From: FEN-1219 sp963817615
Lineage (GTDB): Bacteria > Pseudomonadota > Gammaproteobacteria > Steroidobacterales > Rariloculaceae
Assembly: GCA_963817615.1 (NCBI GenBank)
Contig: CAWFPH010000002.1
Span: 1,736,001 to 1,800,000, forward strand
Length of the DNA stretch: 64,000 nt
Direction of reading: 5' to 3'
Part shown: piece after piece, positions 45,115 through 54,378 of the stretch
How the letters are laid out: each line of letters begins with the position of its first letter
How positions within the stretch are numbered: the stretch's first letter is position 1
The notes under the pieces: generated by a model
What the model saw: only the letters and a program-made list of their open reading frames with translations
Told to the model about the DNA's origin: nothing
Databases searched by the model: none
Translations under genes and position numbers: made by a program

Positions 45115-45298
45115 ACGTCCGAGCGATGACGGCCGCGTGCGGCGGGATGCGAAGGGGGTGCGGAGCACGGCGCTCGATCGAGACCACCGCCAAACCGGAC
45201 GGCGGCGACGTCGCGAGCGCTCCATTTCGTTATGCGCTCGCGCCGCGCGTCATACGGCAGCGCGCCCCCGCTGAACTGCGGCGTTATGCGGCACTTCC

Positions 45299-45709
45299 AT
45301 GACCCTTAACCTGCTCGCAAACATAGACGTTGACGACCTCGAGCGGGCCGTCGACTTCTATTGTTCCGCCTTGGGGTTGACGGTCGGTAGACGCTTTGGC
45401 GATGCTGCGATCGAACTTGTTGGCGCCTCTTCGGCAATCTATCTCCTCGAGCATGCCGCGGGGACTCTACCCGCGAACTCATCTTCGCAGCGGCGCGATT
45501 TTTCGCGACACTGGACGCCAGTGCACCTCGACTTCGTTGTTCCGAGCATCGAGCCCGCTCTGGCTCGTGCCCAGAAGGCTGGGGCTCAGCTTGAGGCTGA
45601 AGTGCGCACGCACAAATGGGGGCGGATTGCGGTCTTGGCGGATCCGTTTGGTAACGGGTTCTGCCTGATTGAGTTTCTTGGGCGCGGCTATGATGAGATC
45701 GCGACGTGA
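45299..45709 (+). CDS. VOC-superfamily (glyoxalase/bleomycin-resistance fold) protein
   Basis: A 136-residue protein made of two beta-alpha-beta-beta-beta modules. Module 1: 'NIDVDDLERAVDFYCSALGL', module 2: 'VHLDFVVPSIEPALARAQKAGA' ending DPFGNGFCLIEF. A metal triad is plausible from His in PVHLDF and Glu in LIEF. It could be a glyoxalase, dioxygenase or drug-binding protein; substrate unknown. Its DNA is visibly less GC-rich and uses more T-ending codons than the xyl genes on both sides, suggesting insertion. Starts at ATG 45299, five bases after a GCGGC stretch, without a strong ribosome site. Confidence 0.82.
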   Translation: MTLNLLANIDVDDLERAVDFYCSALGLTVGRRFGDAAIELVGASSAIYLLEHAAGTLPANSSSQRRDFSRHWTPVHLDFVVPSIEPALARAQKAGAQLEAEVRTHKWGRIAVLADPFGNGFCLIEFLGRGYDEIAT

Positions 45710-46005
45710 AAAACCACGTCCTCCGCACCTGCCCGGTTGGCACGGAGTCGCTCGATCGCGGCAATAAGCTGCGCAGCTACGCACGCGAGGGTGTCGGCTA
45801 TGCCTGGTTCCTCGGCGCACTCTGGATTTGAGCAGCCGCTCGACCGCTTGTTCGCGGAGCCAGCCGAAGTGCGGCAGGAGGCGGATGTCGGCTAGGCTGT
45901 AGGTTTAGGTGCGTGCCTCTCGGCCAGCATTCCGGAGCCGAAGGCTACCGAGGTTGCACGCTGCTCAGCCCGTCGGCGGAAGTTTTCGTCGCGCGCCGTC
46001 TCCCA

Positions 46006-47496
46006 ATGAAGACCGTTCTAGGCATCGATGTCGGCACTCAGAGCGTAAAGACGCTCTTCTACGACTACGAGTCGCGGCGCGTCGTCGCGGTCGCGTCCGC
46101 GCCGCTCACGCTCGAGACCGACGCGCTCGGCACGGCCGAGCAGCACGCGTCGAGCTGGCTCGAGGCGCTGCACGAGTGCCTCCGCAACGTCCCGGACGAC
46201 GTCCGCGCGTCGGTGCAGGCGATCGGCGTGTCCGGTCAGCAGCACGGCCTCGTGGCGCTCGACGCGCGCGGTGACGTGCTGATTCCCGTGAAGCTCTGGT
46301 GCGACACGTCGACGCAGGCGGAAACCGACGAGATCACCGCGGCCGTCGGCGGGCGCGAGCGCTGCATCGCGATCAGCGGCAACGCGCTGGTCACCGGCTA
46401 TACCGCGCCGAAGATCCGCTGGTTCGCGAAGAGCCGGCCGCAGCTCTATCGCAAGGCCGCGCACTTCCTGCTGCCGCACGACTATCTGAACTTCGTGCTG
46501 ACCGGCGTGCTCGGGATGGAGCACGGCGACGCCTCGGGCACCGGGCTCATGGACGTGCGCGCGCGAGCGTGGAGCGACGAGCTGCTGCGCGCGGTCGACC
46601 CGGGGCGCGATCTCGCGGCGTGCCTGCCGCCGTTCGTCACGGCCGGCGACTTCATCGGCGCGACGACCGACGACGCTGCGCGGCGCTTCGGCCTGCCGGC
46701 CGGCGTGCCGGTCTCCTCCGGCGGCGGCGACAACATGATGGCCGCGGTCGGCACCGGCAACGTGGCCGCGGGCACGCTCACGATGAGCCTCGGCAGCTCC
46801 GGAACGCTCTACGCGCACGCAGACGAGCCGGTCGTCGACCCGCAAGGCCACGTCGCGGCGTTCTGCGGCTCCACGGGCGGTTGGCTGCCGCTCGCCTGCA
46901 CGATGAACTGCACGCTCGCGACCGAGCTCATGCGTGCGCGGCTCGGCATCGAGCTCGCGGCGTTCGATGCCAGCGTCGCCGCCGTCGAGCCCGGCTCGGA
47001 CGGGTTGCTCGTGCTGCCGTTCTTCAACGGCGAGCGCACGCCGAATTTGCCGAATGCGCGGGGCTCGGTGCTCGGCTTGAGCGGGCGAACCGGCACGAAG
47101 GAGCACCTGTTGCGCGCGACCGTCGAGGGCGCGACATACGCACTCAAGTTCGCCGTCGACGCGCTCGCGGCGCTCGGGCTGACCGGCGAGGAGATCGTGC
47201 TGACGGGCGGCGGCGCCAACAGCGGCGCCTGGCGGCAAATCGTGGCCGACGTCTGCGGCTTGCCGGTCACGATGCTCGAGCAGGAAGAAGGCGCGTCGTT
47301 CGGCGCCGCGCTGCACGCGCTCTGGGCTCTGGAGCGCCGTACCAACCCGGCGAGGCGCGTGCACGAGGTGACCGCGGCGCACCTCACGCGCAACGCCGTA
47401 GCGGACGCCGTGCCGGACGCCGCGCACGCGGACGCGTATGCGCAGGGCTACGCGAGCTACCGGCGCGCGGTCGCGCACATTGCACCTTTCTATTGA
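46006..47496 (+). CDS. xylB: Xylulokinase
   Basis: A 496-residue FGGY-family kinase that phosphorylates D-xylulose to D-xylulose 5-phosphate with ATP. Motifs: N-terminal phosphate-binding MKTVLGIDVGTQSVKTLFYD, substrate region GVSGQQHGLVALD, 'LPHDYLNFVLTG' with the catalytic-side Asp, second-domain 'GGGDNMMAAVGTG' and the FGGY signature 'VLTGGGANSGAWRQIVADV'. Length is standard. ATG at 46006; the frame is open further upstream without a better start. xylA follows 11 bases downstream, so the two form an operon. Confidence 0.94.
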   Translation: MKTVLGIDVGTQSVKTLFYDYESRRVVAVASAPLTLETDALGTAEQHASSWLEALHECLRNVPDDVRASVQAIGVSGQQHGLVALDARGDVLIPVKLWCDTSTQAETDEITAAVGGRERCIAISGNALVTGYTAPKIRWFAKSRPQLYRKAAHFLLPHDYLNFVLTGVLGMEHGDASGTGLMDVRARAWSDELLRAVDPGRDLAACLPPFVTAGDFIGATTDDAARRFGLPAGVPVSSGGGDNMMAAVGTGNVAAGTLTMSLGSSGTLYAHADEPVVDPQGHVAAFCGSTGGWLPLACTMNCTLATELMRARLGIELAAFDASVAAVEPGSDGLLVLPFFNGERTPNLPNARGSVLGLSGRTGTKEHLLRATVEGATYALKFAVDALAALGLTGEEIVLTGGGANSGAWRQIVADVCGLPVTMLEQEEGASFGAALHALWALERRTNPARRVHEVTAAHLTRNAVADAVPDAAHADAYAQGYASYRRAVAHIAPFY

Positions 47497-47507
47497 GGCG
47501 ATCCACC

Positions 47508-48854
47508 ATGGCCACTAGACCATTCATCGGCGAGCGCGAGTACTTCAAAGGCATCGGCAAGATCGCGTACGAAGGGCCCGACTCGGACAACCCGCTCGCG
47601 TTCAAGGCTTACGACGAGAATCGCCGCGTGGGCGGCAAGTCGATGCGCGAGCATTTGCGCTTCGCCGTGTGTTACTGGCACACGTTCTGTGCGAGCGGTG
47701 CCGATCCATTCGGGCCCGGCACGCGAGCCCAGCCGTGGGCCGAGCGCGCCGATCCGCTCGCGCGCGCCCGCGACCGGCTCGACGCGGCGTTCGAGCTCTT
47801 CACGAAGCTCGGTGTGCCGTATTACTGCTTCCACGATCGCGACCTCGCGCCCGAAGGCGCCTCGGTGGCCGAGAGCGAGCAGCATCTCGCCGAGCTCGTG
47901 AAGCTCGCTCGCGAGCGGCAGGACGCGACCGGCGTGAAGTTGCTCTGGGGCACGGCGAACCTGTTCTCCCACCCGCGTTACATGAACGGCGCGGCGACCA
48001 ATCCGAACTTCGACGTGCTCGCGCACGCCGGTGCGCAGGTGAAGGCCGCGCTCGACGCGACGGTTGCGCTCGGCGGTGAAAACTACGTGTTCTGGGGCGG
48101 CCGCGAAGGCTACTCCTATTTGTTCAACACCGATCCGGGCCGCGAGCTCGAGCACATGGCGCGATTCCTGGCGCTCGCGCGCGACTATGGCCGCTCGATC
48201 GGCTTCAAGGGCACGTTCCTCGTCGAGCCGAAGCCGATGGAGCCGATGTATCACCACTACGATGCGGACGTGCAGACGGTGATCGGGTTCCTACGCCGGC
48301 ACGGACTCGACGGCGATTTCAAGCTCAACGTCGAGGCGAATCATGCGACGCTCGCCGGCAAGAGCTTCGCGCACGAGTTGCAGATGGCCGCCGACGCGGG
48401 GCTGCTCGGCTCGATCGACGCGAACCGCGGCAATCCGCAAAACGGCTGGGACACCGATCAGTTCCCGACCGATCTGTACGACGCCGTGCAAGCGATGCTC
48501 GTCGTGCAAGCGGCCGGCGGCTTCACGACGGGCGGCCTGAATTTCGACGCGCGCGTGCGCCGCGAGTCCACTGCGCCCGCGGACTTGTTCATTGCGCACA
48601 TCGGCGGCATGGACACGTTCGCGCGCGGCTTGCTCGTCGCGCACGACCTGCTCGAGCATTCGCCTCTCATGGCCGAGCGGCGCGGGCGTTATGCGAGCTT
48701 CGATGCGGGTGCGGGACGCGCATTCGAAGCGGGCGAGCTCACCCTGCAACAGTTGCGCGACCATGCCGCGCGCAGCGGTGAGCCGGAGCAGATCAGCGGT
48801 CGGCAGGAGCGCTGGGAGAACCTCGTGAACGACCGGCTGCTGCGTGCACGCTAG
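47508..48854 (+). CDS. xylA: Xylose isomerase
   Basis: A 448-residue class II xylose isomerase that interconverts D-xylose and D-xylulose with two divalent metals. Visible catalytic and metal residues: FHDRDLAPEG with the catalytic His-Asp pair, LVEPKPMEP (Glu and Lys), NVEANHATLAG (Glu and His), SIDANRGNPQNGWDTDQFP (three Asp ligands) and GGLNFDARVRR (last Asp). ATG at 47508, preceded by GAGGCG. With xylB it channels imported xylose into the pentose phosphate pathway. Standard length and composition. Confidence 0.96.
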   Translation: MATRPFIGEREYFKGIGKIAYEGPDSDNPLAFKAYDENRRVGGKSMREHLRFAVCYWHTFCASGADPFGPGTRAQPWAERADPLARARDRLDAAFELFTKLGVPYYCFHDRDLAPEGASVAESEQHLAELVKLARERQDATGVKLLWGTANLFSHPRYMNGAATNPNFDVLAHAGAQVKAALDATVALGGENYVFWGGREGYSYLFNTDPGRELEHMARFLALARDYGRSIGFKGTFLVEPKPMEPMYHHYDADVQTVIGFLRRHGLDGDFKLNVEANHATLAGKSFAHELQMAADAGLLGSIDANRGNPQNGWDTDQFPTDLYDAVQAMLVVQAAGGFTTGGLNFDARVRRESTAPADLFIAHIGGMDTFARGLLVAHDLLEHSPLMAERRGRYASFDAGAGRAFEAGELTLQQLRDHAARSGEPEQISGRQERWENLVNDRLLRAR

Positions 48855-48868
48855 CGCGGAATATCGCC

Positions 48869-49342
48869 GTGCGGATCGAGACGGACGATCTATCGAGGCC
48901 ACAGGTGCTCGCCCTGCTCGCCGAGCATCTGCGGAACATGTACGAGATCACACCGCCCGAGCACGTGTTCGCGTTCGACGCGAGCAGGCTCCGGGCGCCT
49001 GGCGTCGTCTTTTGGACCGCATGGAAGGACGAGCTTTTGCTGGGCTGCGCGGCGCTCCAGGAGCTCTCTCCGACCCAGGGCGAGGTGAAGTCGATGCGAA
49101 CGCCCGAGGGCCTTCGCCGGCAGGGAGCCGGGCGTGCGCTGCTCGAGCATATTCTCGAGACTTCCCGGCAGAGGGGTTATCACGAGCTATTCCTCGAGAC
49201 CGGCAGTCACGCGGCGTTCCTGCCGGCCCGTGCCCTCTATCGCAGCGTCGGTTTCCGGGAGTGCGGGCCCTTCGGCACGTACCGGGACAACGCCTTCAGC
49301 GTGTTCATGTCGTTGCGTCTCGTCGGCGAGAGCGCAGCCTGA
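48869..49342 (+). CDS. GNAT-family N-acetyltransferase
   Basis: A 157-residue acetyltransferase using acetyl-CoA. The core is 'GEVKSMRTPEGLRRQGAGRALLEHIL', with the acetyl-CoA loop R-R-Q-G-A-G (Q/R-x-x-G-x-G/A), then 'LFLETGSHAAFLPARALYRSVGFREC' and 'PFGTYRDNAFSVFMSL', close to PhnO/YjdJ-like N-acyltransferases. The acceptor is unknown. It starts at GTG 48869, 14 bases after xylA, and may be co-transcribed with it by position only. Confidence 0.85.
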   Translation: MRIETDDLSRPQVLALLAEHLRNMYEITPPEHVFAFDASRLRAPGVVFWTAWKDELLLGCAALQELSPTQGEVKSMRTPEGLRRQGAGRALLEHILETSRQRGYHELFLETGSHAAFLPARALYRSVGFRECGPFGTYRDNAFSVFMSLRLVGESAA

Positions 49343-49445
49343 TCGACGCTTGCCGCGTCAATCGACTCGCAGCGCGTCGAGCCGCCATGCCACACGTCGC
49401 TGTCCGAGCGTCGATCGCCGCACCGAACCGCTGCGCCGCCGCCGG

Positions 49446-51221
49446 TCACGAATCGAGCGGATCGGCCCCGAGCGCGAGCTCGACGGCGAGCGGCAAATCG
49501 AGCGCATGCTCGTTCGCGAGCCGGCTCGCATGCAGCGCCTCGAAGTCGTGGGGCAGCCGCAGCATCCAGTTGCGCGGATCGACGACGCCGGGCACGTTGT
49601 AGCGCTCCTCGAGCCCGAACAGGTCGGCGAAGAAGATCGACACGTTCTCGGCGCGCGATGCCAGGAGCTCGGCGAGCATGGCGCTCGCGAAAAAACGCGG
49701 GCTCTCGAACCGCTCGGTCCGCTCGAGGCGCAGGCGAGCCGCGAGGTGCCGCGCCCACTGTTCGCGGCGCGCGGGCGTCCAGTCGCGGATCACGGCGAAG
49801 ATCGGCGCCGTGTCGTGGTTGCCGAGCATCAGCCAATCCTCGCGGGCGGCGTTCTCGGCCCGGTAGACGTCGCTCGGATCGTCGAGGTTCGCCTTTTGCG
49901 TCACGCGCCAGCGACCGAGCCCGTGCCGCGCGAGCACACGCGCGAGCGGCGTCGGCATCGTCGACAGCACCTCGCAAACGAGATCCTTGGGGTCGCGTCC
50001 GAGCCGCATCGCGGCGTCGAGGAGAACGTCGAGCAGAATCGCGTACCTCGTGACTTGGTGGTCGTCGAGGCGGGTCACCCAGCGGTCGTGATAGCGCGGC
50101 AGGGAGCGATCGATTTGCTCCGGCCGCGCAATGGCGAATGCGGCGAGCGCGGGGTGATCGGCCAAGTCGGGCGATGAGAACAGGCGAGCACCGCCGCGCA
50201 CCGCGAGCGCCGGGTCGCCGTCGGCGCGATAGACCCACGGGCACACGATGCCGTGCGGGTGATCGACGCGCACGGCGTCATACTCGGCGAACACCTTCTG
50301 TGCGCGCGCGACGACGAGCTCGCGCACGGCGCCCGCGTACTGGACTGGATCGAGCACCGGGTATTCCCAGGGCTGGCCTTCCGGGTTCGTGCGGCTCGGC
50401 GGCGCGCCCATCCGGTAGCCGCGCAGGAAAGCGCGGCCATGGCGCCAGGCGTCGCCGTCGGCGCAGCCGATTTGCAAGTCGCCGTAGAGCGCGAGCGGGC
50501 AGCTCGCGCGCAGCCGCAGATGCTCCATCGCGACGAGAAGCTGGCCGAACGCGTAGCGGTCGATCGCGTCCGCGTGTGCGGCGAGCAGCTCGGTGCGGCG
50601 CAGTCGGTCGCCGGCGAGCCATAGATCGCGATCGCGTGCGGGCCAGGTGCGATGGCCGCCGCCGTAGGTCGCCTGTAGGGCCGCGTAAAGCGCGTCGGCT
50701 TCGAGCCAGCTTGCAGGGGCAGCGATGGTCGCGGCGCCGGAGCCGGGGCGCAGCCCATGCTCCGCGAGGAACCGGTCGAGGTTCGCGCGCAGGTCGGGCC
50801 GTGCCCCGCGCTCGAGCGCACGATACGCGGCATCGACGAGCGCATGGCTCGCGTCATACGCGTGCGCGGCTCGCGCATCGCCGCCCGGCACGAGCCAGCG
50901 TTCCAGCTCGGCAGCAGCGACGAGCCCTTCGAACGGACCGCCCGTGCGCCATGACGCTAGCGCAATGTTGGCGAGATTCCGCGAGAAGATCGTGCCGTCG
51001 TACGGCGACGGATTCGTGCGCGACGTCTGACCTTGCGGTCCGAGCTGAATGCCGGTGAAGCCCAAGCCGCGCGCGTAGCCGATCAGCCGTGCCGCGGCGC
51101 GCGTCGTGGGCGCACCGCGTCCGATGTCCTCGTCGAGATCCGCGGGAAAGCTCGCGTCGTGGATCGCGAGCACCAAGCGCCGCTTGCCGAGCCTGGCGAG
51201 GCCTTCGATGAGAGCCGTCAT
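49446..51221 (-). CDS. Divergent 4-alpha-glucanotransferase (GH77, MalQ-like)
   Basis: A 591-residue GH77 enzyme that rearranges alpha-1,4-glucans. Active-site residues fit the family: nucleophile Asp in DAVRVDHPHGI, acid/base Glu in DLVCEVLSTMP and the third Asp in LMLGNHDTAP. The substrate loop 'QTSRTNPSPYDG' resembles MalQ 'SP...SPY'. The sequence diverges from typical MalQ: it lacks the usual N-terminal extension and has an altered 'D-H-P-H-G' around the nucleophile, where R-x-D-H-F-R-G is standard. No other glycogen or maltodextrin genes surround it. ATG at 51219-51221; no strong ribosome site. Confidence 0.8.
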   Translation of the reverse strand: MTALIEGLARLGKRRLVLAIHDASFPADLDEDIGRGAPTTRAAARLIGYARGLGFTGIQLGPQGQTSRTNPSPYDGTIFSRNLANIALASWRTGGPFEGLVAAAELERWLVPGGDARAAHAYDASHALVDAAYRALERGARPDLRANLDRFLAEHGLRPGSGAATIAAPASWLEADALYAALQATYGGGHRTWPARDRDLWLAGDRLRRTELLAAHADAIDRYAFGQLLVAMEHLRLRASCPLALYGDLQIGCADGDAWRHGRAFLRGYRMGAPPSRTNPEGQPWEYPVLDPVQYAGAVRELVVARAQKVFAEYDAVRVDHPHGIVCPWVYRADGDPALAVRGGARLFSSPDLADHPALAAFAIARPEQIDRSLPRYHDRWVTRLDDHQVTRYAILLDVLLDAAMRLGRDPKDLVCEVLSTMPTPLARVLARHGLGRWRVTQKANLDDPSDVYRAENAAREDWLMLGNHDTAPIFAVIRDWTPARREQWARHLAARLRLERTERFESPRFFASAMLAELLASRAENVSIFFADLFGLEERYNVPGVVDPRNWMLRLPHDFEALHASRLANEHALDLPLAVELALGADPLDS

Positions 51222-51386
51222 ACGCGCGCGCGGCTCGGCGGCGCGCGCTTCGGACCGCGTCGCTTCGCGCGCTCGGTCGGTAACGCCGCGCGGGCGGGCC
51301 GTGTCGGGGATCGGACGAAGGAGAAGCGTGTCGCCACGCGGGCTGATCGTATGCTTCGGCCGGCGCTCGAAGAATCGTCCGAAGGG

Positions 51387-51878
51387 CTAACGAGTCTCGG
51401 GCATGGTCGGCAGCGCGTTGCGGATCGCGGCGATCTTCCAACCACCGCGCTCGCGCTTGAGGACCATCGAGGTCAGCATGTGCCGGTCCGTCCCGTCCGC
51501 TCGGCCGAGACTGTCGTAGCGGCCGTCGGCGAGTGCAACGTCGGGCGAGATGAGCCGGATGGATTCGAGCGTGATCGTGCGCCGGCCGCCCGTGGTGCGC
51601 TGTGTCGCGAGCGTTCCCGATACGACCGCGTCGCGGCCGCGGCGCAAGTTGCCGGAAGTCTGCTGCTGATCGACGTCCTCGGTCATCAGCTTCGCGAGAC
51701 CGGCTGCGTCGTTCTGCTCGCGCAGATCGAGGAACGCCTGCACGACGGCTTTGATCGCGGCTTCGTCGGCCGCATGCGGTTGGCCTTGCGCGTGCGCGGC
51801 GCAGCCGAGCGCCGCTGACGACAGCAGCACCATGACGGCGCACGCGCGCGCCGCGGATCGACCGATCGATCGCTTCAT
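51387..51878 (-). CDS. Secreted SnoaL/DUF4440-like (NTF2-fold) protein
   Basis: A 163-residue protein. A signal peptide (RACAVMVLLSSAALGCAAHAQ) contains a Cys that might form a lipobox (ALGC), so lipidation is possible. The mature domain 'DEAAIKAVVQAFLDLREQNDAAGLAKLMTEDV' followed by beta strands ('RGRDAVVSGTL', 'VLKRERGGWKIAAIRN') is the SnoaL/EcaC type NTF2 fold, a scaffold for small-molecule binding or isomerisation. Start: GGAGG seven bases before ATG 51876-51878. The gene upstream on the same strand ends 49 bases away. Function not assignable. Confidence 0.78.
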   Translation of the reverse strand: MKRSIGRSAARACAVMVLLSSAALGCAAHAQGQPHAADEAAIKAVVQAFLDLREQNDAAGLAKLMTEDVDQQQTSGNLRRGRDAVVSGTLATQRTTGGRRTITLESIRLISPDVALADGRYDSLGRADGTDRHMLTSMVLKRERGGWKIAAIRNALPTMPETR

Positions 51879-51927
51879 CGGGAGAGCCTCCGTCGGCTTC
51901 GCTCTGGGCAAACGGTATTCCACGTCC

Positions 51928-52686
51928 TCAACGCTTGCGCGCCGTCGCGTACACCTCGATCCACGAGACGTTGGTGCACCCGGCGGTGCCGTGGCCGCCG
52001 CCGGGCATCAGATCGACGTAACCGATCTCGTCCACGCGGCTCAAGTCCGGGTTGTCGACTTCGAGCTTCACGACCGCCTTCTGCGGATCGAGCTCGAACC
52101 AGCGCTGGTCGTCGAACGTGACCTCCGAGACCACGAAATCGCCCGTGAAACCGTCCGGTCCGACCATCCGCCGCTGCGGGCTCTGGAAGGTCTGGCTGCC
52201 GACCAGCAGCATGCCGTTCGCGAGCTTCACGACCGGATGCAGCACGTGCAGATTCTCCGTGCGGGTGCGCCAGCGCATCCTCGTGAGCCCGGTCAGATCG
52301 AGATAGGCGCCCTTGTGCCTGAGCGTGAGCGCCACGGGCGACGTCGTGAAGCCGTTCCACAGGTCCGGGATGCCGTTGTGCGAGGTCACCTGGATGTCGG
52401 CCGCGTCGGGGCCATAGAGCTGCAGCGTGAGGTCCGGATTGGTCAGCGCCTCTTTCGTGATGCGGCGATTCTCGTCGTCGAGCGCCCCGGTATGCGGCGG
52501 CTGCTGCCAGACCTCGCGGAACAGCAGCGCCGGCGTCACGGCGTCGTGCTCCAAGAAACCAGGGCTCGATGCGCTCGTTTGTGCGAGCGCATCACGACCA
52601 TTCCATGCGAAGAGGGTGATCATTCCGCCGATCAGCCACGCACGTCTATCGAAGCTCCGATGGATGCTGAAGAAGCTCGAGCTCAT
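51928..52686 (-). CDS. Secreted protein of unknown function
   Basis: A 252-residue protein. The N-terminus SFDRRAWLIGGMITLFAW contains Arg-Arg followed by a hydrophobic stretch, a Tat-like signal lacking the full consensus. The mature part appears beta-rich, with 'FTTSPVALTLRHKGAYLDLTG' and, at the end, 'GYVDLMPGGGHGTAGCTNVSWIEVYA', a pattern seen in secreted galactose-binding or concanavalin-like folds. I do not recognise a functional family. GGAGGGGG five bases before the ATG at 52684-52686 sets the start. It is divergent from the Ycf46-like ATPase with only 71 bases between. Confidence 0.65.
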   Translation of the reverse strand: MSSSFFSIHRSFDRRAWLIGGMITLFAWNGRDALAQTSASSPGFLEHDAVTPALLFREVWQQPPHTGALDDENRRITKEALTNPDLTLQLYGPDAADIQVTSHNGIPDLWNGFTTSPVALTLRHKGAYLDLTGLTRMRWRTRTENLHVLHPVVKLANGMLLVGSQTFQSPQRRMVGPDGFTGDFVVSEVTFDDQRWFELDPQKAVVKLEVDNPDLSRVDEIGYVDLMPGGGHGTAGCTNVSWIEVYATARKR

Positions 52687-52717
52687 TGCTACCCCCTCCG
52701 GACTCTCTGGGCCCAGG

Positions 52718-52747
52718 TTGCAGCTTACCGCGAGCCTTCTGTTAAAT
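52718..52747 (+). promoter_or_regulatory. Sigma-70-type promoter candidate for the AAA ATPase gene
   Basis: TTGCAG (52718-52723) and TTAAAT (52742-52747) are 18 bases apart. Transcription from here would begin about 52754, only a few bases before the ATG at 52758, so the transcript would be nearly leaderless. Confidence 0.35.
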
Positions 52748-52757
52748 TCTCGCCGAA

Positions 52758-54263
52758 ATGAGCACCGCAACCGATCCGCATGACCCGCGCCGCGATCTGG
52801 AGATGCTGCTGGCGTCGCGGTTCGCGCTGATCGTCGTGGAGTCGCGCGACGAGCATCGTGTGCTGCAAATCGTCCGCGATGCGAGCCAACGCGTGAGCCG
52901 CGGGCGCAAGTGGGGCATCTTCCAGTGGACGGTGACCGAAGGGCTGTGCCGCGTCGATCTCGACCTGGGCGGCCCGCAGCGCACGCTGGCCGATCCCGAG
53001 CAGCTGCTGCGGCATCTGAAGGCCACGCCGATGCCGGGCATCTATGCGCTGCTCGACTTCCACCCTTATTTGACCGACCCGCTCAACGTGCGCATGCTCA
53101 AGGACATTGCGCAAGGCTACGAGCAGGTCGCGCGCACGATCGTGCTGATGAGCGCGGAGCTGCCGGTGCCGCAAGAGCTCGAGCACCTCGTGGCGCACCT
53201 CGCGCTCGCTCTGCCGACGCGCAACGAACGCCTCATGATCGTCACCCGCGTGGCGCAGGAATGGACCCGCGGCAGCGGCAAAGCCGCGCGTATCGACCCC
53301 GCCGCGCTCGAGCTGTTGATCGACAATCTGGCCGGGCTCGAAGCCGGCGACGCCGAACGGCTCGCGCGCGAGGCGATCTTCGACGATGGCGCGTTGACGG
53401 CCGACGACGTGCGCCGCGTGCTCGCGACGAAATACGAGCTGCTGAACCGCGGTGGCACGCTCTCCTACGAGCCCGATACGGCGCAATTCGCCGACCTCGG
53501 CGGTCTGACGCATCTGCGCAGCTGGCTCATGACCCGCAAGGCGGCGTTCGACGGCAGCGCGCCGGACCTCGATCCCCCGAAGGGCGTGATGCTGCTCGGC
53601 GTGCAGGGCTGCGGTAAGAGCGTCGCGTGCCGTGCCGCGGCCGGGATCTTCGGCGTGCCGCTGCTCCGGCTCGACTTCGGCAGCCTGTACAGCAAGTGGC
53701 AAGGCGAGTCCGAGAAGAATCTGCGCGAGTCGCTGCAGGCCGCCGGGGGCCTCGCGCCCTGCGTGCTGTGGGTGGACGAGATCGAGAAGGCGCTCGCCGC
53801 CGGCGACGGCGACGGCGGCGTGTCGCGACGCGTGCTCGGCACGTTCCTGACCTGGCTTGCCGAGCAGCGCTCGCGAATCTTCGTGATGGCCACGGCGAAC
53901 AACATCAGCGCGCTGCCGCCCGAGCTGCTGCGTAAGGGCCGCTTCGACGAGATCTTCTTCGTGGACTTGCCCGACCGCGGCACGCGCATGGCGGTTCTCG
54001 CGATTCACGCCCGCAAGCGCAACGTGGCGCTGAGCCAGCAAGAGCTGCTCGCGCTCGCCGCGCAGAGCGAGGGCTTCTCCGGCGCGGAGCTCGAGCAGGC
54101 GATCGTCGCGGCGCTGTACACCGCGCGCTCGCGCAAGCAGCCGATCAGCGCCGGGCTCATCGCGAGCGAGCTCAAGGCCACGCAGCCGCTGTCGGTGGTC
54201 ATGCACGAGCAGGTCGAGGCGCTGCGGGACTGGGCGCGCGAGCGCACCGTCGCCGCCAACTGA
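52758..54263 (+). CDS. Ycf46-like AAA ATPase
   Basis: A 501-residue AAA protein. The N-terminal 250 residues ('RRDLEMLLASRFALIVVESRDEHRV') form the Ycf46-specific domain. The AAA module follows: Walker A GVQGCGKS, 'GSLYSKWQGESEKNLRESL' pore loop region, Walker B VLWVDEIEK, sensor 1 'VMATANN' and the arginine fingers in LRKGRFDEIFF. Ycf46 proteins of cyanobacteria and plastids have been linked to carbon-concentration control, but their role in other bacteria is unknown; a chaperone or remodelling function is likely. It is followed on the same strand by the second molybdenum hydroxylase pair, 115 bases on, which might reflect a maturation role. Confidence 0.85.
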   Translation: MSTATDPHDPRRDLEMLLASRFALIVVESRDEHRVLQIVRDASQRVSRGRKWGIFQWTVTEGLCRVDLDLGGPQRTLADPEQLLRHLKATPMPGIYALLDFHPYLTDPLNVRMLKDIAQGYEQVARTIVLMSAELPVPQELEHLVAHLALALPTRNERLMIVTRVAQEWTRGSGKAARIDPAALELLIDNLAGLEAGDAERLAREAIFDDGALTADDVRRVLATKYELLNRGGTLSYEPDTAQFADLGGLTHLRSWLMTRKAAFDGSAPDLDPPKGVMLLGVQGCGKSVACRAAAGIFGVPLLRLDFGSLYSKWQGESEKNLRESLQAAGGLAPCVLWVDEIEKALAAGDGDGGVSRRVLGTFLTWLAEQRSRIFVMATANNISALPPELLRKGRFDEIFFVDLPDRGTRMAVLAIHARKRNVALSQQELLALAAQSEGFSGAELEQAIVAALYTARSRKQPISAGLIASELKATQPLSVVMHEQVEALRDWARERTVAAN

Positions 54264-54378
54264 GCGATTGACGGGCTTCGCCGCGCGGACCGCGCCACGC
54301 GCCGGTAGGCATCGCTGCAGCTCGGAGTTAATCTTGGCCGTAGCGGCGCTCCGACGCATCGCGCAGCGGGGAATTCTC

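Noticed and set aside
42472..45225. A 917-residue antisense frame over the GH3 genes
   Set aside because: GC-rich codon bias opens mirror frames; the translation is Arg/His/Glu-rich without motifs, while the plus strand has a complete enzyme.
45205..45295. A complete integron attC site
   Set aside because: Only the right-hand half resembles attC; the paired left core (GCATAAC) is missing and no second site follows the VOC gene.
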